This document shows positions 1-8,591 of a stretch of 64,000 nucleotides of DNA, in pieces (position 1 is the first letter of the stretch; each line of letters opens with the position of its first letter). A program made the position numbers and the translations under genes. The notes beneath the pieces are model-generated. The model saw nothing but the letters and a program-made list of their open reading frames with translations. It ran no database searches and was not told the DNA's origin. Source of the DNA: Phycisphaerales bacterium (GTDB lineage: Bacteria > Planctomycetota > Phycisphaerae > Phycisphaerales > UBA1924); contig JAJDDO010000029.1 of assembly GCA_029260265.1 (NCBI GenBank), positions 1 through 64,000 of the forward strand, given 5' to 3'.

Positions 1-61
1 GCACCTCGGCCTCTCTGAGTTTGTTGATGATCTGCTCTGCTGAATGTCGTTTCCTAGCCAT
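1..61 (-). CDS. IS3-family transposase OrfA, N-terminal 20 codons
   Basis: The minus-strand ATG at 61 opens the reading frame MARKRHSAEQIINKLREAEV, which is the standard beginning of IS3-family OrfA proteins (the helix-turn-helix that binds the element's ends). The frame continues past the left edge, so it is partial only because of the window boundary. OrfA normally pairs with a downstream OrfB carrying the DDE catalytic domain, which is not visible here. Confidence 0.85.
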   Translation of the reverse strand, partial: MARKRHSAEQIINKLREAEV

Positions 62-139
62 GAGTGCCTGCCTTCCAAATACGCCCATACTACGAGAATA
101 CTCGCATAAAGAATGGACTAGTTTTTGGGGGGCAGGTCA
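1..139 (-). mobile_element. IS3-family insertion sequence, terminal part
   Basis: The bases just inside position 139, read on the minus strand, begin TGACCTGCCCCCCAAAAA. This is a TG-starting terminal inverted repeat of IS3 type. About 78 bases further in, a transposase OrfA start codon appears. The element therefore runs off the left edge and only its upstream end is visible. It abuts coding sequence homologous to ResB, so it probably inserted into that gene. The other end and any target-site duplication lie outside the window. Confidence 0.8.
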
Positions 140-845
140 CTCGCCTGCGCTCCGCGTACGCATCGAGGGCATGGCAGAACAAAGCGGCGTCGCGGAACCG
201 ATGACCCTGGTCTGGGGCCAACGATCAGTCGTCCAGATCGGGGAACAGTTCCTCGGCATTGGGTATGCCCCAACCACACATAGCGTTCCGTTCGAGATCG
301 AACTGCTTGACTTTCGCAAAATGGACTACCCCGGCTCTGAAATGGCCATGGCGTACGAGTCGGATGTGATCTTCACGGATCCGGACGGGAACACGCACGA
401 GCAGAAAATATTCATGAACAACCCCCTCGAGTACGAGGGCTGGAAGATCTATCAAGCCGGCTTTGTTGGCGACGATGTATCGATCTTTCAAGTCGCCAAG
501 GACCCCGGTCTCAAGGCTATGTACCTCGGTTGCATCGGCGTTTGCCTCGGCATTCTGGTGATGTATTACTCAAAGTCATACTCGCACGGGCACCCAGGAA
601 TGCCAAAGGTATTCGATGCGAAAAAAAATACAAGGAGCGCAACCAATGCGATTACTCAACATCCTCCTCTTGACGCTGATCACAGCGATGTCCACAACGC
701 CAGCGACTGCAGCGGATCAGAACGATCAAAGCTGGAAAGCCAAGTTCGCGCTGATACCGATCCAGCATCGCGGACGCACGATGCCGATGGACACATTCGC
801 AAGAAAAGTCGCGGTCGATCTCACCGGTCGCACAAAGTGGGCTGA
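140..845 (+). pseudogene. resB: ResB-like cytochrome c biogenesis protein, 3' fragment
   Basis: ResB/Ccs1 and CcsA together carry haem across the membrane and attach it to apocytochrome c. This frame matches the C-terminal part of ResB: a periplasmic beta-rich stretch with FEIELLDFRKMDYPGSEMA and NPLEYEGWKIYQAGF, then one membrane helix near LKAMYLGCIGVCLGILVMYY. Everything before position 140 belongs to an IS3 element, so the 5' part of the gene is absent here. The frame also reads about 200 bases into ccsA before a stop at 845, as low-complexity sequence unlike ResB. An A8 tract at 621-628 could mark a frameshift; the alternative frame stops at 673. Clearly ResB-derived, but probably disrupted. 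Confidence 0.7.
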
Positions 846-2343
846 GGGGAAGGGGCCAGAAGGCTTCCAGGGCGATCACATCGACCTGCTTGTCGACATG
901 CTCTTCCAGCCTCGGGTAATGTTCCGCAGAGAACTGATCCCACTCGAGCGCAAGCCGCTGAAAGAGCGACTCGGACTTGACACAGACAAAAAGTTTTTCG
1001 CACCCGCGACTCTCATGCTCAATGAAGAACTGCACGAAATCTCTGGAGAGATGCGTGCAAAGAAAGAGCGTAACAATCGGTACCATCCGAGCGGTGACGA
1101 AAAAGCCGCCAACACCGCAGAGGAGCGGATGTCCGCGATGGCGTTCTTTGTCACGGGGAAAGCCCTCTCGATGGTCCCAGTTGAGGGAACAGAGACTTTT
1201 GCAGCCGTGGGCATCACAGATGCAGATCACGGCGTCGACGATGTTCAGTTGGCCCTCATCGCGATGCAGGATGCATTTCTGCTCGAAGGCGACATGAATG
1301 CAGCAGTTGATAATCTGATCAGCGCGATCAATGCTCACGGCGAGCATTCCAATGCCATCCAGTCTCAGGTCGGGCTGGAAGTCTTGTACAACGAACACAA
1401 TCCTTGGCGGAAGGCCGCGGTCGCGATTATTCTCTCGCTGCTCCTCCTCACCGCCCGATGGGTTGTGAAATCCAAGATCCTGACCGTCCTCCTTGCTCTG
1501 GCGATAGCATGGGCACTTGCTGAGCAAGTTTTTGGGCTCTGGCTTCGAGTCTCGATCCTCGGACGAGCTCCGGTATCCAATACCTATGAAGCAATCCTCT
1601 GGATGGGTCTGGTGACGGTGGTGATCGGGTTGATTGGGCAGGCACTTCAGCCCAAGAGCTGGTACCTCGCCGGCGGGCTGGCCGCCTCGGTACTCGCGAT
1701 CTTCTTTGCGATGCTCGTGCCGTTGCAAGATCAGACCAACTCGCTGCCCGCGGTGCTCCGTTCGAACTACTGGCTGATCATTCATGTGCTGACGATTGTT
1801 GCATCGTACGCCGCGTTGATGCTCGCTGCGGTGCTCGCTCATGTGTTCTTGGTGAAGGATGTCCTGCTTCGGCGACCCTCAGAACGCAGCAACCGCGTGA
1901 TTGTCCAGGTCTACCGAGTCATCCAGATCGGAACCATCCTGCTCACCGCGGGGACGATCCTTGGTGGGGTTTGGGCTGCTGATTCTTGGGGCCGGTTCTG
2001 GGGGTGGGATCCAAAGGAGACCTGGTCATTGATCTCGATCATCATTTACGCCGCACTCATGCACGCCCGCTATGTCGGATGGATTCGAGATTTCGGTCTC
2101 GCCGTGGCAGCGATCGTCGGGTTCCTCGCGATCATCTGGACTTTCTATGGCGTCAACTACATCATGGCGTCCGGGCTTCACTCATACGGCTTCGGTTCTG
2201 GTGGTGAGAAATGGGTGATTCTTTGGGCGCTCTTTGAGATCGCATTCATCGCGCTGTGCTTTGTGAGAAAACCATCAAAGCCGAACCGAAAGAAACAGGT
2301 CAAGTTGTCGAGCAACAACGCATCGCCCACACCGGCGACCTAA
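646..2343 (+). CDS. ccsA: Cytochrome c biogenesis protein CcsA/ResC
   Basis: A 565-residue membrane protein that delivers haem in cytochrome c maturation system II. The start at 646 is chosen over 616 because AAGGAG lies 8 bases upstream and the new N-terminus is a signal peptide (MRLLNILLLTLITAMS). A periplasmic region of about 240 residues follows. The C-terminal half has multiple membrane helices and the signature tryptophan-rich haem-handling motif WGRFWGWDPKETW, followed by HARYVGW and GVNYIMASGLHSYGFG, all typical of the CcsA family. It follows resB directly, as expected for the two-subunit haem lyase. The long N-terminal extension is common in planctomycete versions (from memory, not checked). 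Confidence 0.9.
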   Translation: MRLLNILLLTLITAMSTTPATAADQNDQSWKAKFALIPIQHRGRTMPMDTFARKVAVDLTGRTKWAEGKGPEGFQGDHIDLLVDMLFQPRVMFRRELIPLERKPLKERLGLDTDKKFFAPATLMLNEELHEISGEMRAKKERNNRYHPSGDEKAANTAEERMSAMAFFVTGKALSMVPVEGTETFAAVGITDADHGVDDVQLALIAMQDAFLLEGDMNAAVDNLISAINAHGEHSNAIQSQVGLEVLYNEHNPWRKAAVAIILSLLLLTARWVVKSKILTVLLALAIAWALAEQVFGLWLRVSILGRAPVSNTYEAILWMGLVTVVIGLIGQALQPKSWYLAGGLAASVLAIFFAMLVPLQDQTNSLPAVLRSNYWLIIHVLTIVASYAALMLAAVLAHVFLVKDVLLRRPSERSNRVIVQVYRVIQIGTILLTAGTILGGVWAADSWGRFWGWDPKETWSLISIIIYAALMHARYVGWIRDFGLAVAAIVGFLAIIWTFYGVNYIMASGLHSYGFGSGGEKWVILWALFEIAFIALCFVRKPSKPNRKKQVKLSSNNASPTPAT

Positions 2344-2458
2344 GGAAATTTTGATGCTTCCTATGAAGTACAAAGCAAGATAATCACTCGCATGACGGCG
2401 GCGCCGGTGTTCGGCGTGCGTTGTGCGGGTTTCAACATTTGTAAGCCTGGAGGCTGCA

Positions 2459-3937
2459 ATGAAACGCAACAGAAATAGCAAGATGGAACACACAACACTC
2501 ACGAGCGCAGCACTCGCAGGAGCGATCGCAATCATGTCGGCCTCGGGCCACGCGGTTGCACTCGATGAGCCCGCAGAAACAGACGCGCCGGTACAAGTCA
2601 GCTACCCCAAGTTCCAGACGCTTCGGTTCAACGAAGACTGGTCGGGTTTTGACCCGGCCAACGGGAACGATTATTGGGATGACATCAAGCACATGAAACT
2701 CAATGACGACGGCTCCGTCTGGGTTGGGTTCGGTGGCGAGTTCCGCGCTCGCGCTGAAACATGGGAATCCTTCGGATTCTCCGCAGCACCAACCGCGGAT
2801 GACACCTTCGCTCTCGGGCGTGTACAACTCTACAGCGATTGGCACTTCGGCGAGAATGTCCGCGTGTTTATCGAAGGCGAGAGCGCCTTCTCAACGGATC
2901 GTGATCTTCCCGGCGGGATCCGCGGGCTCGATGCCGACACGCTTGATCTCCAGAACGCGTTCGCTGATTTCATTCTTCCGTTCGGCGACTCGGATGACAA
3001 GGTGACCCTCCGTGTCGGGCGCCAGGGTTTGCTCTACGGCAAGCAACGCCTCGTTTCCACACTCCCCTGGTCAAACTCCCAGCGTTCATGGGACGGTGCC
3101 AAGGTCATGCTCGAGACCCACGGCTGGCAGATCGATGCCTTCTACACCCGGTTCACTCCGGTCAGCAAGTACGATTTCAACGACTGGAACGCAGGCCCAG
3201 ATTTCTGGGGTGTATACGCGACGACCAAACTCGGCGAGGACAAGTCAATCGGGATCGATCTCTACTACCTCGGGCTCGAAACCGATACCGCGGTCACCTT
3301 TAACGGCACCATGGGTATCGAAGAACGCCACACCGTTGGCGGGAGAATCTTTGGGAAGTTCGGAGATTCCGGATTCGCCTACGACGCCGAGGCTGCCTAC
3401 CAGTTCGGCGATGTCGGCACCGCAGATGTCAGCGCCTACATGTTTGCCACCCAGGTGAGCTACACCGCCAAGGATATCAGCTGGAGCCCAACGGGATACA
3501 TCGGATTCGATTATGCCTCGGGCGATGATGTCGCGGGCGATGCGAATGTCGAAACCTTTAATCACCTGTTCCCACTCGGTCATGCCTACAACGGGTACAT
3601 GGATCTGATTGGGCGTCAAAACATTATGGATATTTCAGCAGGCGTTTCGTTCAAACCACACAAGAAGGTCCTTGTGAAAGCTGATTTCCATAACTTTTCG
3701 CGTTCAGAGAGCGCGGATTCGGTCTACAACGCCGGCGGTGGCGTGCTCCGAGCGACAGCAGCCGGCGCTTCCGATGATGTCGGCCAAGAAATCGATATCA
3801 CCATCAAGTACATGGTTGATCGCCACCTGACCCTTCAGGGCGGGTACTCACACTTCTTCGCGGGCGATTACTTCACCGACACCGGAGCCGACGAAGATAT
3901 TGACTGGGCCTACTTCCAGGCAGTCTACAAGTTCTGA
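2459..3937 (+). CDS. Outer-membrane porin of the alginate-export type
   Basis: A 492-residue exported beta-barrel. The start at 2459 is preceded by GGAGG. The N-terminus is a signal peptide that probably ends near GHAVA. The mature part has the alternating aromatic/polar strands of an outer-membrane channel, the patch TLRVGRQGLLYGKQRLVS and a terminal phenylalanine (AVYKF) for barrel insertion. The pattern resembles the AlgE alginate-export family, but the actual substrate cannot be told from sequence. The gene stands alone and is followed by a strong rho-independent terminator. Confidence 0.75.
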   Translation: MKRNRNSKMEHTTLTSAALAGAIAIMSASGHAVALDEPAETDAPVQVSYPKFQTLRFNEDWSGFDPANGNDYWDDIKHMKLNDDGSVWVGFGGEFRARAETWESFGFSAAPTADDTFALGRVQLYSDWHFGENVRVFIEGESAFSTDRDLPGGIRGLDADTLDLQNAFADFILPFGDSDDKVTLRVGRQGLLYGKQRLVSTLPWSNSQRSWDGAKVMLETHGWQIDAFYTRFTPVSKYDFNDWNAGPDFWGVYATTKLGEDKSIGIDLYYLGLETDTAVTFNGTMGIEERHTVGGRIFGKFGDSGFAYDAEAAYQFGDVGTADVSAYMFATQVSYTAKDISWSPTGYIGFDYASGDDVAGDANVETFNHLFPLGHAYNGYMDLIGRQNIMDISAGVSFKPHKKVLVKADFHNFSRSESADSVYNAGGGVLRATAAGASDDVGQEIDITIKYMVDRHLTLQGGYSHFFAGDYFTDTGADEDIDWAYFQAVYKF

Positions 3938-3980
3938 TTCTGGCGAGCTTCAACAGGCAAAATCAGCCATAAATACAACC

Positions 3981-4012
3981 GCCCCGCACACTTTCTGTGC
4001 GGGGCTTTTTCT
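3981..4012 (+). terminator. Rho-independent terminator after the porin gene
   Basis: A perfect 10-bp stem (GCCCCGCACA with TGTGCGGGGC) around a CTTTC loop is followed by TTTTT. It lies 43 bases after the porin stop. It also separates that gene from the convergent glycosyltransferase, for which the opposite strand offers an A-rich but weaker tail. Confidence 0.9.
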
Positions 4013-4022
4013 ACACATTCTT

Positions 4023-5795
4023 TCAATCATTTGGTGTAGCGAGCAGCTTGAGCACGACGGCATCACCCGAGGCATAATCAAAGCCCTCGAAAGAGTCAAC
4101 CTCTTCATACATCGAGTAATCCACATCCGGGCGTTCAATCGTGATCACCAATCCGTTGGGATGCCCACGGAGCCATGCCTCCGCATCGTCAGCACCGATC
4201 AACTCCGCCCGAGCCCGAGTCATAAACACCGCGCTGTCCTCAAAGGAGCCTGCGATCGCGATTGGGCGATCGATATCAACCGCACCCGCTGCCTGTGACC
4301 AAACCCAAAGACGCTCAGCCCTCGGCATCACCAAGCCGATGACGACAACCGAAAACAGCACCGCAGCACAGAGGGCGTGCAGGTGACCGTCAAGAAGATG
4401 CCCGCGACTGATCCGTCGGCTCGCACTCCAGATCAGCCACACGCACACGCCCGCGAATCCATATGCCGCAACCCGAACTCCGATAGATGCTCCCAGAAAC
4501 GAGAGCCCGATCGGTATGCCTGCACATAACACACACCCGATGACCACCCACACATTGCCCAGCGGCCTGCTCATCCGCGGGACCACGCCGGTCTCTCTAT
4601 ATCTCTGCCCGAGGTCCAAAGCATACTTGGCCGAAACAATCGCCAACGCGGGGTACACCGGCAGCGCATAATGCGGCAGCTTCGTCGCGACAAGCTCAAA
4701 GACAATCCAAGTCGGGACAATCCATGCCATCAGGAAGAGCTCAGCATCCGATCCGGACGATACTTTGAGCAGCCGTGACGGATACGACACAAGCCATCGG
4801 AACCTCCCGGGCAACAGTGGCTTGGGCAGGAGAATCCCCGCCCGCGCTGCTTCGATCAGCGCAGCGAGAGCCAGAAGCGACCCGGGCCAGAAAAGCACCG
4901 CTGAAAGCACAAAGTGATACCCCGGCGGCCCGGCATGTCCCTCCATCGAGCCCGCGCTCCGCCCAATGGTTTCAGCGTAGATGGTCTCCCAATAGGCGGA
5001 AAACCCAACACGATCGGCAACCAAGTACACCCAAGGTACCACCATCGCAAGCACCACAAGCGAGCCCACAATCGGCTTCATCCGCCAGATCCATCTCCAT
5101 TTTCTGGTCACCAACGAGATCGCGATCAAGGTGAGCACCACGACCATCGGCGTGATCGGACCCTTGGTCAACACACCAAGCCCGACAGATACCCAGAGCC
5201 AGAGCCCTCGCTTCCATGAGGGCTTCTCGGCCTTGTACACGGCCCACAACGCCGAGACCGCACTGATCGTGCACGCGAGTAGTACTTGGTCGGCACGCGC
5301 CTGATGCGCATCCCATAAGATCATCGGGCAGACAGCGAGCATTGCCGCGGCAAGAAGCCCGGTCCGCCGATCAAACATCGAGATCCCGAGTCTCCAAGTA
5401 AAGAGAGTCGTGAGCAATGCGGCAATCACGGATGGCACCCGGTACATCCAGATCGCATCGCGGTGGGGGTTCCCGCCAGTAAAAACGAACGCGGATCCAC
5501 CTTGAAGCCAATAAATCAGCGGCGGCTTATTGAGCCGGTCTCGCTGACCCATCTTGGGCACCACGACTCCGCCGATGTGAAGTTCTGGATATTTCTCCGA
5601 ATCATCCAACGCAACGGCTTCGAACATCTGCCGGCTCGCTTGAGCAAATCGGGCCTCATCGCGATCAACCGGCGGCAATGACACCAAGCCGGGAAGGTAT
5701 ACTACAAGACAGAGCAGCACCAGTGCGGCCCCAGCGCCTCGCCCACAGGCGAGCCGATCAAACAGATCAACGAGATAGGATGTATTCGTTGTCAA
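4023..5795 (-). CDS. GT39-family glycosyltransferase (ArnT/PMT-like)
   Basis: A 590-residue integral membrane glycosyltransferase with about 11-12 hydrophobic segments. The first periplasmic loop carries the acidic motif PPVDRDEARFAQASRQM, the catalytic-base region of dolichyl- or undecaprenyl-phosphate sugar transferases (GT39/ArnT fold). Such enzymes move a sugar from a lipid-phosphate donor to lipid A, protein or another lipid on the outer face of the membrane; the acceptor here is unknown. The only start for the full frame is TTG at 5795, with no clear ribosome site, so the true start may differ by some codons. It diverges from a PAP2 phosphatase that could recycle polyprenyl phosphate. 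Confidence 0.8.
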   Translation of the reverse strand: MTTNTSYLVDLFDRLACGRGAGAALVLLCLVVYLPGLVSLPPVDRDEARFAQASRQMFEAVALDDSEKYPELHIGGVVVPKMGQRDRLNKPPLIYWLQGGSAFVFTGGNPHRDAIWMYRVPSVIAALLTTLFTWRLGISMFDRRTGLLAAAMLAVCPMILWDAHQARADQVLLACTISAVSALWAVYKAEKPSWKRGLWLWVSVGLGVLTKGPITPMVVVLTLIAISLVTRKWRWIWRMKPIVGSLVVLAMVVPWVYLVADRVGFSAYWETIYAETIGRSAGSMEGHAGPPGYHFVLSAVLFWPGSLLALAALIEAARAGILLPKPLLPGRFRWLVSYPSRLLKVSSGSDAELFLMAWIVPTWIVFELVATKLPHYALPVYPALAIVSAKYALDLGQRYRETGVVPRMSRPLGNVWVVIGCVLCAGIPIGLSFLGASIGVRVAAYGFAGVCVWLIWSASRRISRGHLLDGHLHALCAAVLFSVVVIGLVMPRAERLWVWSQAAGAVDIDRPIAIAGSFEDSAVFMTRARAELIGADDAEAWLRGHPNGLVITIERPDVDYSMYEEVDSFEGFDYASGDAVVLKLLATPND

Positions 5796-5829
5796 CTGAT
5801 CGTTTAGCCAGGGAACCAGAGGAGTGGGA

Positions 5830-6588
5830 ATGGGTCATCGGACAAACTATACGCCAAAGACTCTGCGGTGGGTGTTGATTCTGCTCACGCTCGCGCTCTT
5901 GAGTCTTCCATTGGACACGAGGCTCAGCGAGTCGATAATCCGTCTCCAAGAGTCCGCCGGCGGAGATCCGAGGCGCGAACTCCAAGCATGGGGCCAGTAC
6001 GGACAGGGCGGCTGGGTGATCTTTGTCGGCATCGTGTTCCTGCTTATGTTTCCCAAACGCAGAAGGCGGATCGATGACCTGCTCGCGTCCATCTTCTGGA
6101 CCTGGCTTATCGCCTTTGGGCTCAAGGTCCTCCTCGGAAGGCCAAGGCCGGTGTTCGACGAGCCCTGGAACTTCCTTGGCCCATTTGGCACGCACATAAG
6201 CGCTCGTGGAACAGGGACATCCCATGTCTCAGCCATTTTTCAATCAGGCTCTTCGGAGCTCTGGTCGATGCCATCGAATCACACCGCATTCGCAACCATG
6301 CTCAGCGTGTTCGTAGCCGCAATGGAGCCCAAACTCCGAATCCTCGCGTGCGTGCTTGCTTGCACAGTAGGCTTCAGCCGTGTTGCGTTCGGTGCGCATT
6401 ATCCGTCTGATGTCTTTGTGGGTGCTGCCATCGGGTACGGGTGCGCCTCATTCGTTATCTCGCGTGGCATCGGCGTGCGATCCATCGATTGGATCTACAC
6501 GAACCTGATCAACCGAAACGGGACACCCGCATGGCCCAAACTTGTTGAACTCGATCAGCGATCCCAAGCGGATAAAGAAATCGACTAA
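5830..6588 (+). CDS. PAP2-family membrane phosphatase
   Basis: A 252-residue membrane protein with the three motifs of the PAP2 acid phosphatase superfamily in order: KVLLGRPRP, then SMPSNHTAF (PSxH variant), then SRVAFGAHYPSDVF. These form the phosphohistidine active site used on lipid phosphates such as undecaprenyl pyrophosphate. The ATG at 5830 is preferred because GAGG lies about 8 bases upstream; a GTG at 5824 is too close to it. Divergent from the GT39 enzyme, so a role in lipid-carrier turnover is plausible but inferred. Confidence 0.85.
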   Translation: MGHRTNYTPKTLRWVLILLTLALLSLPLDTRLSESIIRLQESAGGDPRRELQAWGQYGQGGWVIFVGIVFLLMFPKRRRRIDDLLASIFWTWLIAFGLKVLLGRPRPVFDEPWNFLGPFGTHISARGTGTSHVSAIFQSGSSELWSMPSNHTAFATMLSVFVAAMEPKLRILACVLACTVGFSRVAFGAHYPSDVFVGAAIGYGCASFVISRGIGVRSIDWIYTNLINRNGTPAWPKLVELDQRSQADKEID

Positions 6589-6625
6589 CATCGGCATCAT
6601 TCACCCTGTTGCAACGGAGTCCACC

Positions 6626-8050
6626 ATGTTTATGCGAATGATCTACGACGAAAAGCTTGCCCAAGCGGCTTATCTGATCGGCTGCCAACGCTCAGGCGAA
6701 GCGATCGTCATCGATCCTCAGCGCGATGTCGATCGCTACATCAACCTCGCTGCCCAAAACGATCTCCAGATCATTGCAGCCGCCGAAACGCACATCCACG
6801 CAGACTTCGTCTCCGGCTCTCGTGAACTCGCAGAGCAAACCAACGCCAGGGTCTACCTCTCGGACGAAGGCGATGAAGATTGGAAGTACCAATGGCTCGA
6901 TAAGAAACAAGCGGGGGGTTCATACGATCATCAACTCCTCAAAGATGGAGATGTTTTCCATATCGGAAACATCAAGATCCAAGCCATCCACACGCCCGGG
7001 CATACTCCTGAGCACATTGTTTTTCTCATCACAGACCTTGGAGCCGGAGCCGACGAACCGATCGGGATGGCGTCGGGCGACTTTGTCTTCGTAGGCGATC
7101 TAGGGCGTCCGGATTTGCTCGAAACGGCTGCAGGACAAGCCGGTGCCATGGAGCCCTCCGCCCGTCGGCTCTTTTCCACGCTGGCCAAGCTCGATCAGGT
7201 CCCCGACTTTGTCCAAGTCTGGCCTGCACACGGCGCGGGCAGCGCCTGCGGCAAGGCCCTAGGAGCCGTTCCAACAAGCACCATTGGATACGAAAAACGC
7301 TTCAACCCCGCAATCAGAGCCGCCGAAACCGAACAGGGATTTATTGATTTTATTCTGTCGGGTCAGCCCGAACCACCCATGTATTTCGCAACCATGAAGC
7401 GGGTCAACAAGCTCGGACCCGCGGTGCTCGCCGAACTGCCCCGCCCGCCGAGGATGACCATCGACCAACTCCGAACAGTTGATCCGATGCAGATCGCGAT
7501 CGTCGACACACGCCCATGGGAAGCATTCCGCGCCGGGCATGTGCCGCGCTCGATCTGTCTGCCGCACACCAACTCGTTCAACTCTGATGCGGGGTCCTAC
7601 CTCGCCGAGACCGAGCCGATTATTCTGATTATCGATCCCACGAGACTCGAAGAAACCGTCCGCGACCTCATCCGCATCGGGCTCGATAATATCCAAGGCT
7701 GGGTAGATGCTTCAGACCTCGAACAGTTCGACGATGCAAGCCACAAGCTCACAACCACCGCAGAAGTGTCCGCATCCGAAGCGATAACGATGCTTGACTC
7801 ATCCACCTTGGCAATCCTCGATGTGCGAAGGGCGACTGAGTTTGCGGAGGGTCACATCCCCAAGGCGATCAACATTGCGCACACGAGAATCGTTTCACGA
7901 TTCAACGAGATCCCGAGCGACCACCGTCTCCTTGTCTACTGCCTCCGTGGCGGAAGATCAGCGGGTACCTGCTCGCTGCTTCAACGCCACGGTTATCAGG
8001 TCATCAACCTCGCGGGAGGCGTTCTCGCTTGGCAAGAGGGCCAGCATTGA
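6626..8050 (+). CDS. MBL-fold hydrolase fused to two rhodanese domains (persulfide dioxygenase-like)
   Basis: A 474-residue cytoplasmic protein. Residues 1-250 are a metallo-beta-lactamase fold of the ETHE1/BaeB persulfide dioxygenase group, with ETHIHADFVSG (a phenylalanine where the usual HxHxDH has its last histidine), HTPGHTPEH and VGDLGRPDLL. Two rhodanese modules follow. The first (around TRPWEAFRAGHVPRS) has no cysteine at the active-site position. The second has the loop VYCLRGGRS with the catalytic cysteine. Expected role: oxidation and transfer of sulfane sulfur from glutathione or protein persulfides. Start at 6626, with AACGGAG upstream. Confidence 0.85.
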   Translation: MFMRMIYDEKLAQAAYLIGCQRSGEAIVIDPQRDVDRYINLAAQNDLQIIAAAETHIHADFVSGSRELAEQTNARVYLSDEGDEDWKYQWLDKKQAGGSYDHQLLKDGDVFHIGNIKIQAIHTPGHTPEHIVFLITDLGAGADEPIGMASGDFVFVGDLGRPDLLETAAGQAGAMEPSARRLFSTLAKLDQVPDFVQVWPAHGAGSACGKALGAVPTSTIGYEKRFNPAIRAAETEQGFIDFILSGQPEPPMYFATMKRVNKLGPAVLAELPRPPRMTIDQLRTVDPMQIAIVDTRPWEAFRAGHVPRSICLPHTNSFNSDAGSYLAETEPIILIIDPTRLEETVRDLIRIGLDNIQGWVDASDLEQFDDASHKLTTTAEVSASEAITMLDSSTLAILDVRRATEFAEGHIPKAINIAHTRIVSRFNEIPSDHRLLVYCLRGGRSAGTCSLLQRHGYQVINLAGGVLAWQEGQH

Positions 8051-8260
8051 ACGAGGCTCTTATCGGGCCCTCGTGCAGAGACTTGCTGTCAACTCCATCC
8101 AAATTCTGTGATTCAGAACCGTATTCTCGTGGTCAAGAATGCCGAATCTTCTGCCGATCCTGACCGATAACCCGGCGTCCGCATTTGACTCGCTCCCCGA
8201 TGAACAATGGGTATAAACCCGCCCTCATGTCGTGCCGATACTCTGTCAGGGAGGCAGTCC

Positions 8261-8584
8261 ATGCACGAATACGATCCGGCATCATTCTCACTTGATCCGA
8301 ACAATCCCGAGGACGCAGAACTCATCGGATTCTTTGTCGCCGAACTCCCCGATCGGATGTGCACATTGCGCACCGCGGTTGATAGCGAAGACTTCGATTC
8401 CATTCGAAGACTTGCCCATCAACTCAAAGGCGCCGCTCCAGGTTACGGATTCCCGACCATCGGGGATGCCGCCGCAAGTCTCGAACACTGCCTCAAAGAA
8501 AACTCCGTCAACGCACTCGATCAGATCCAATCGGAGCTCGATACGCTGATCAGCCTGTGCGAATCGTATACAAAGGGATCCTGA
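8261..8584 (+). CDS. Hpt (histidine phosphotransfer) protein
   Basis: A 107-residue helical protein whose core AHQLKGAAPGYGF is the Hpt signature; its histidine is the phosphorelay residue. Start at 8261 follows CAGGGAGG. It lies 7 bases before a REC-GGDEF gene, so the pair probably forms one relay: an unseen hybrid kinase phosphorylates Hpt, which passes phosphate to the downstream receiver. The partner kinase is not in the window. Confidence 0.85.
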   Translation: MHEYDPASFSLDPNNPEDAELIGFFVAELPDRMCTLRTAVDSEDFDSIRRLAHQLKGAAPGYGFPTIGDAAASLEHCLKENSVNALDQIQSELDTLISLCESYTKGS

Positions 8585-8591
8585 TCTCGGA

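Noticed and set aside
652..1842. Long antisense frame opposite ccsA (396 codons)
   Set aside because: It has no family-like motifs, its composition mirrors the GC-rich third positions of ccsA, and ccsA has clear motifs throughout.
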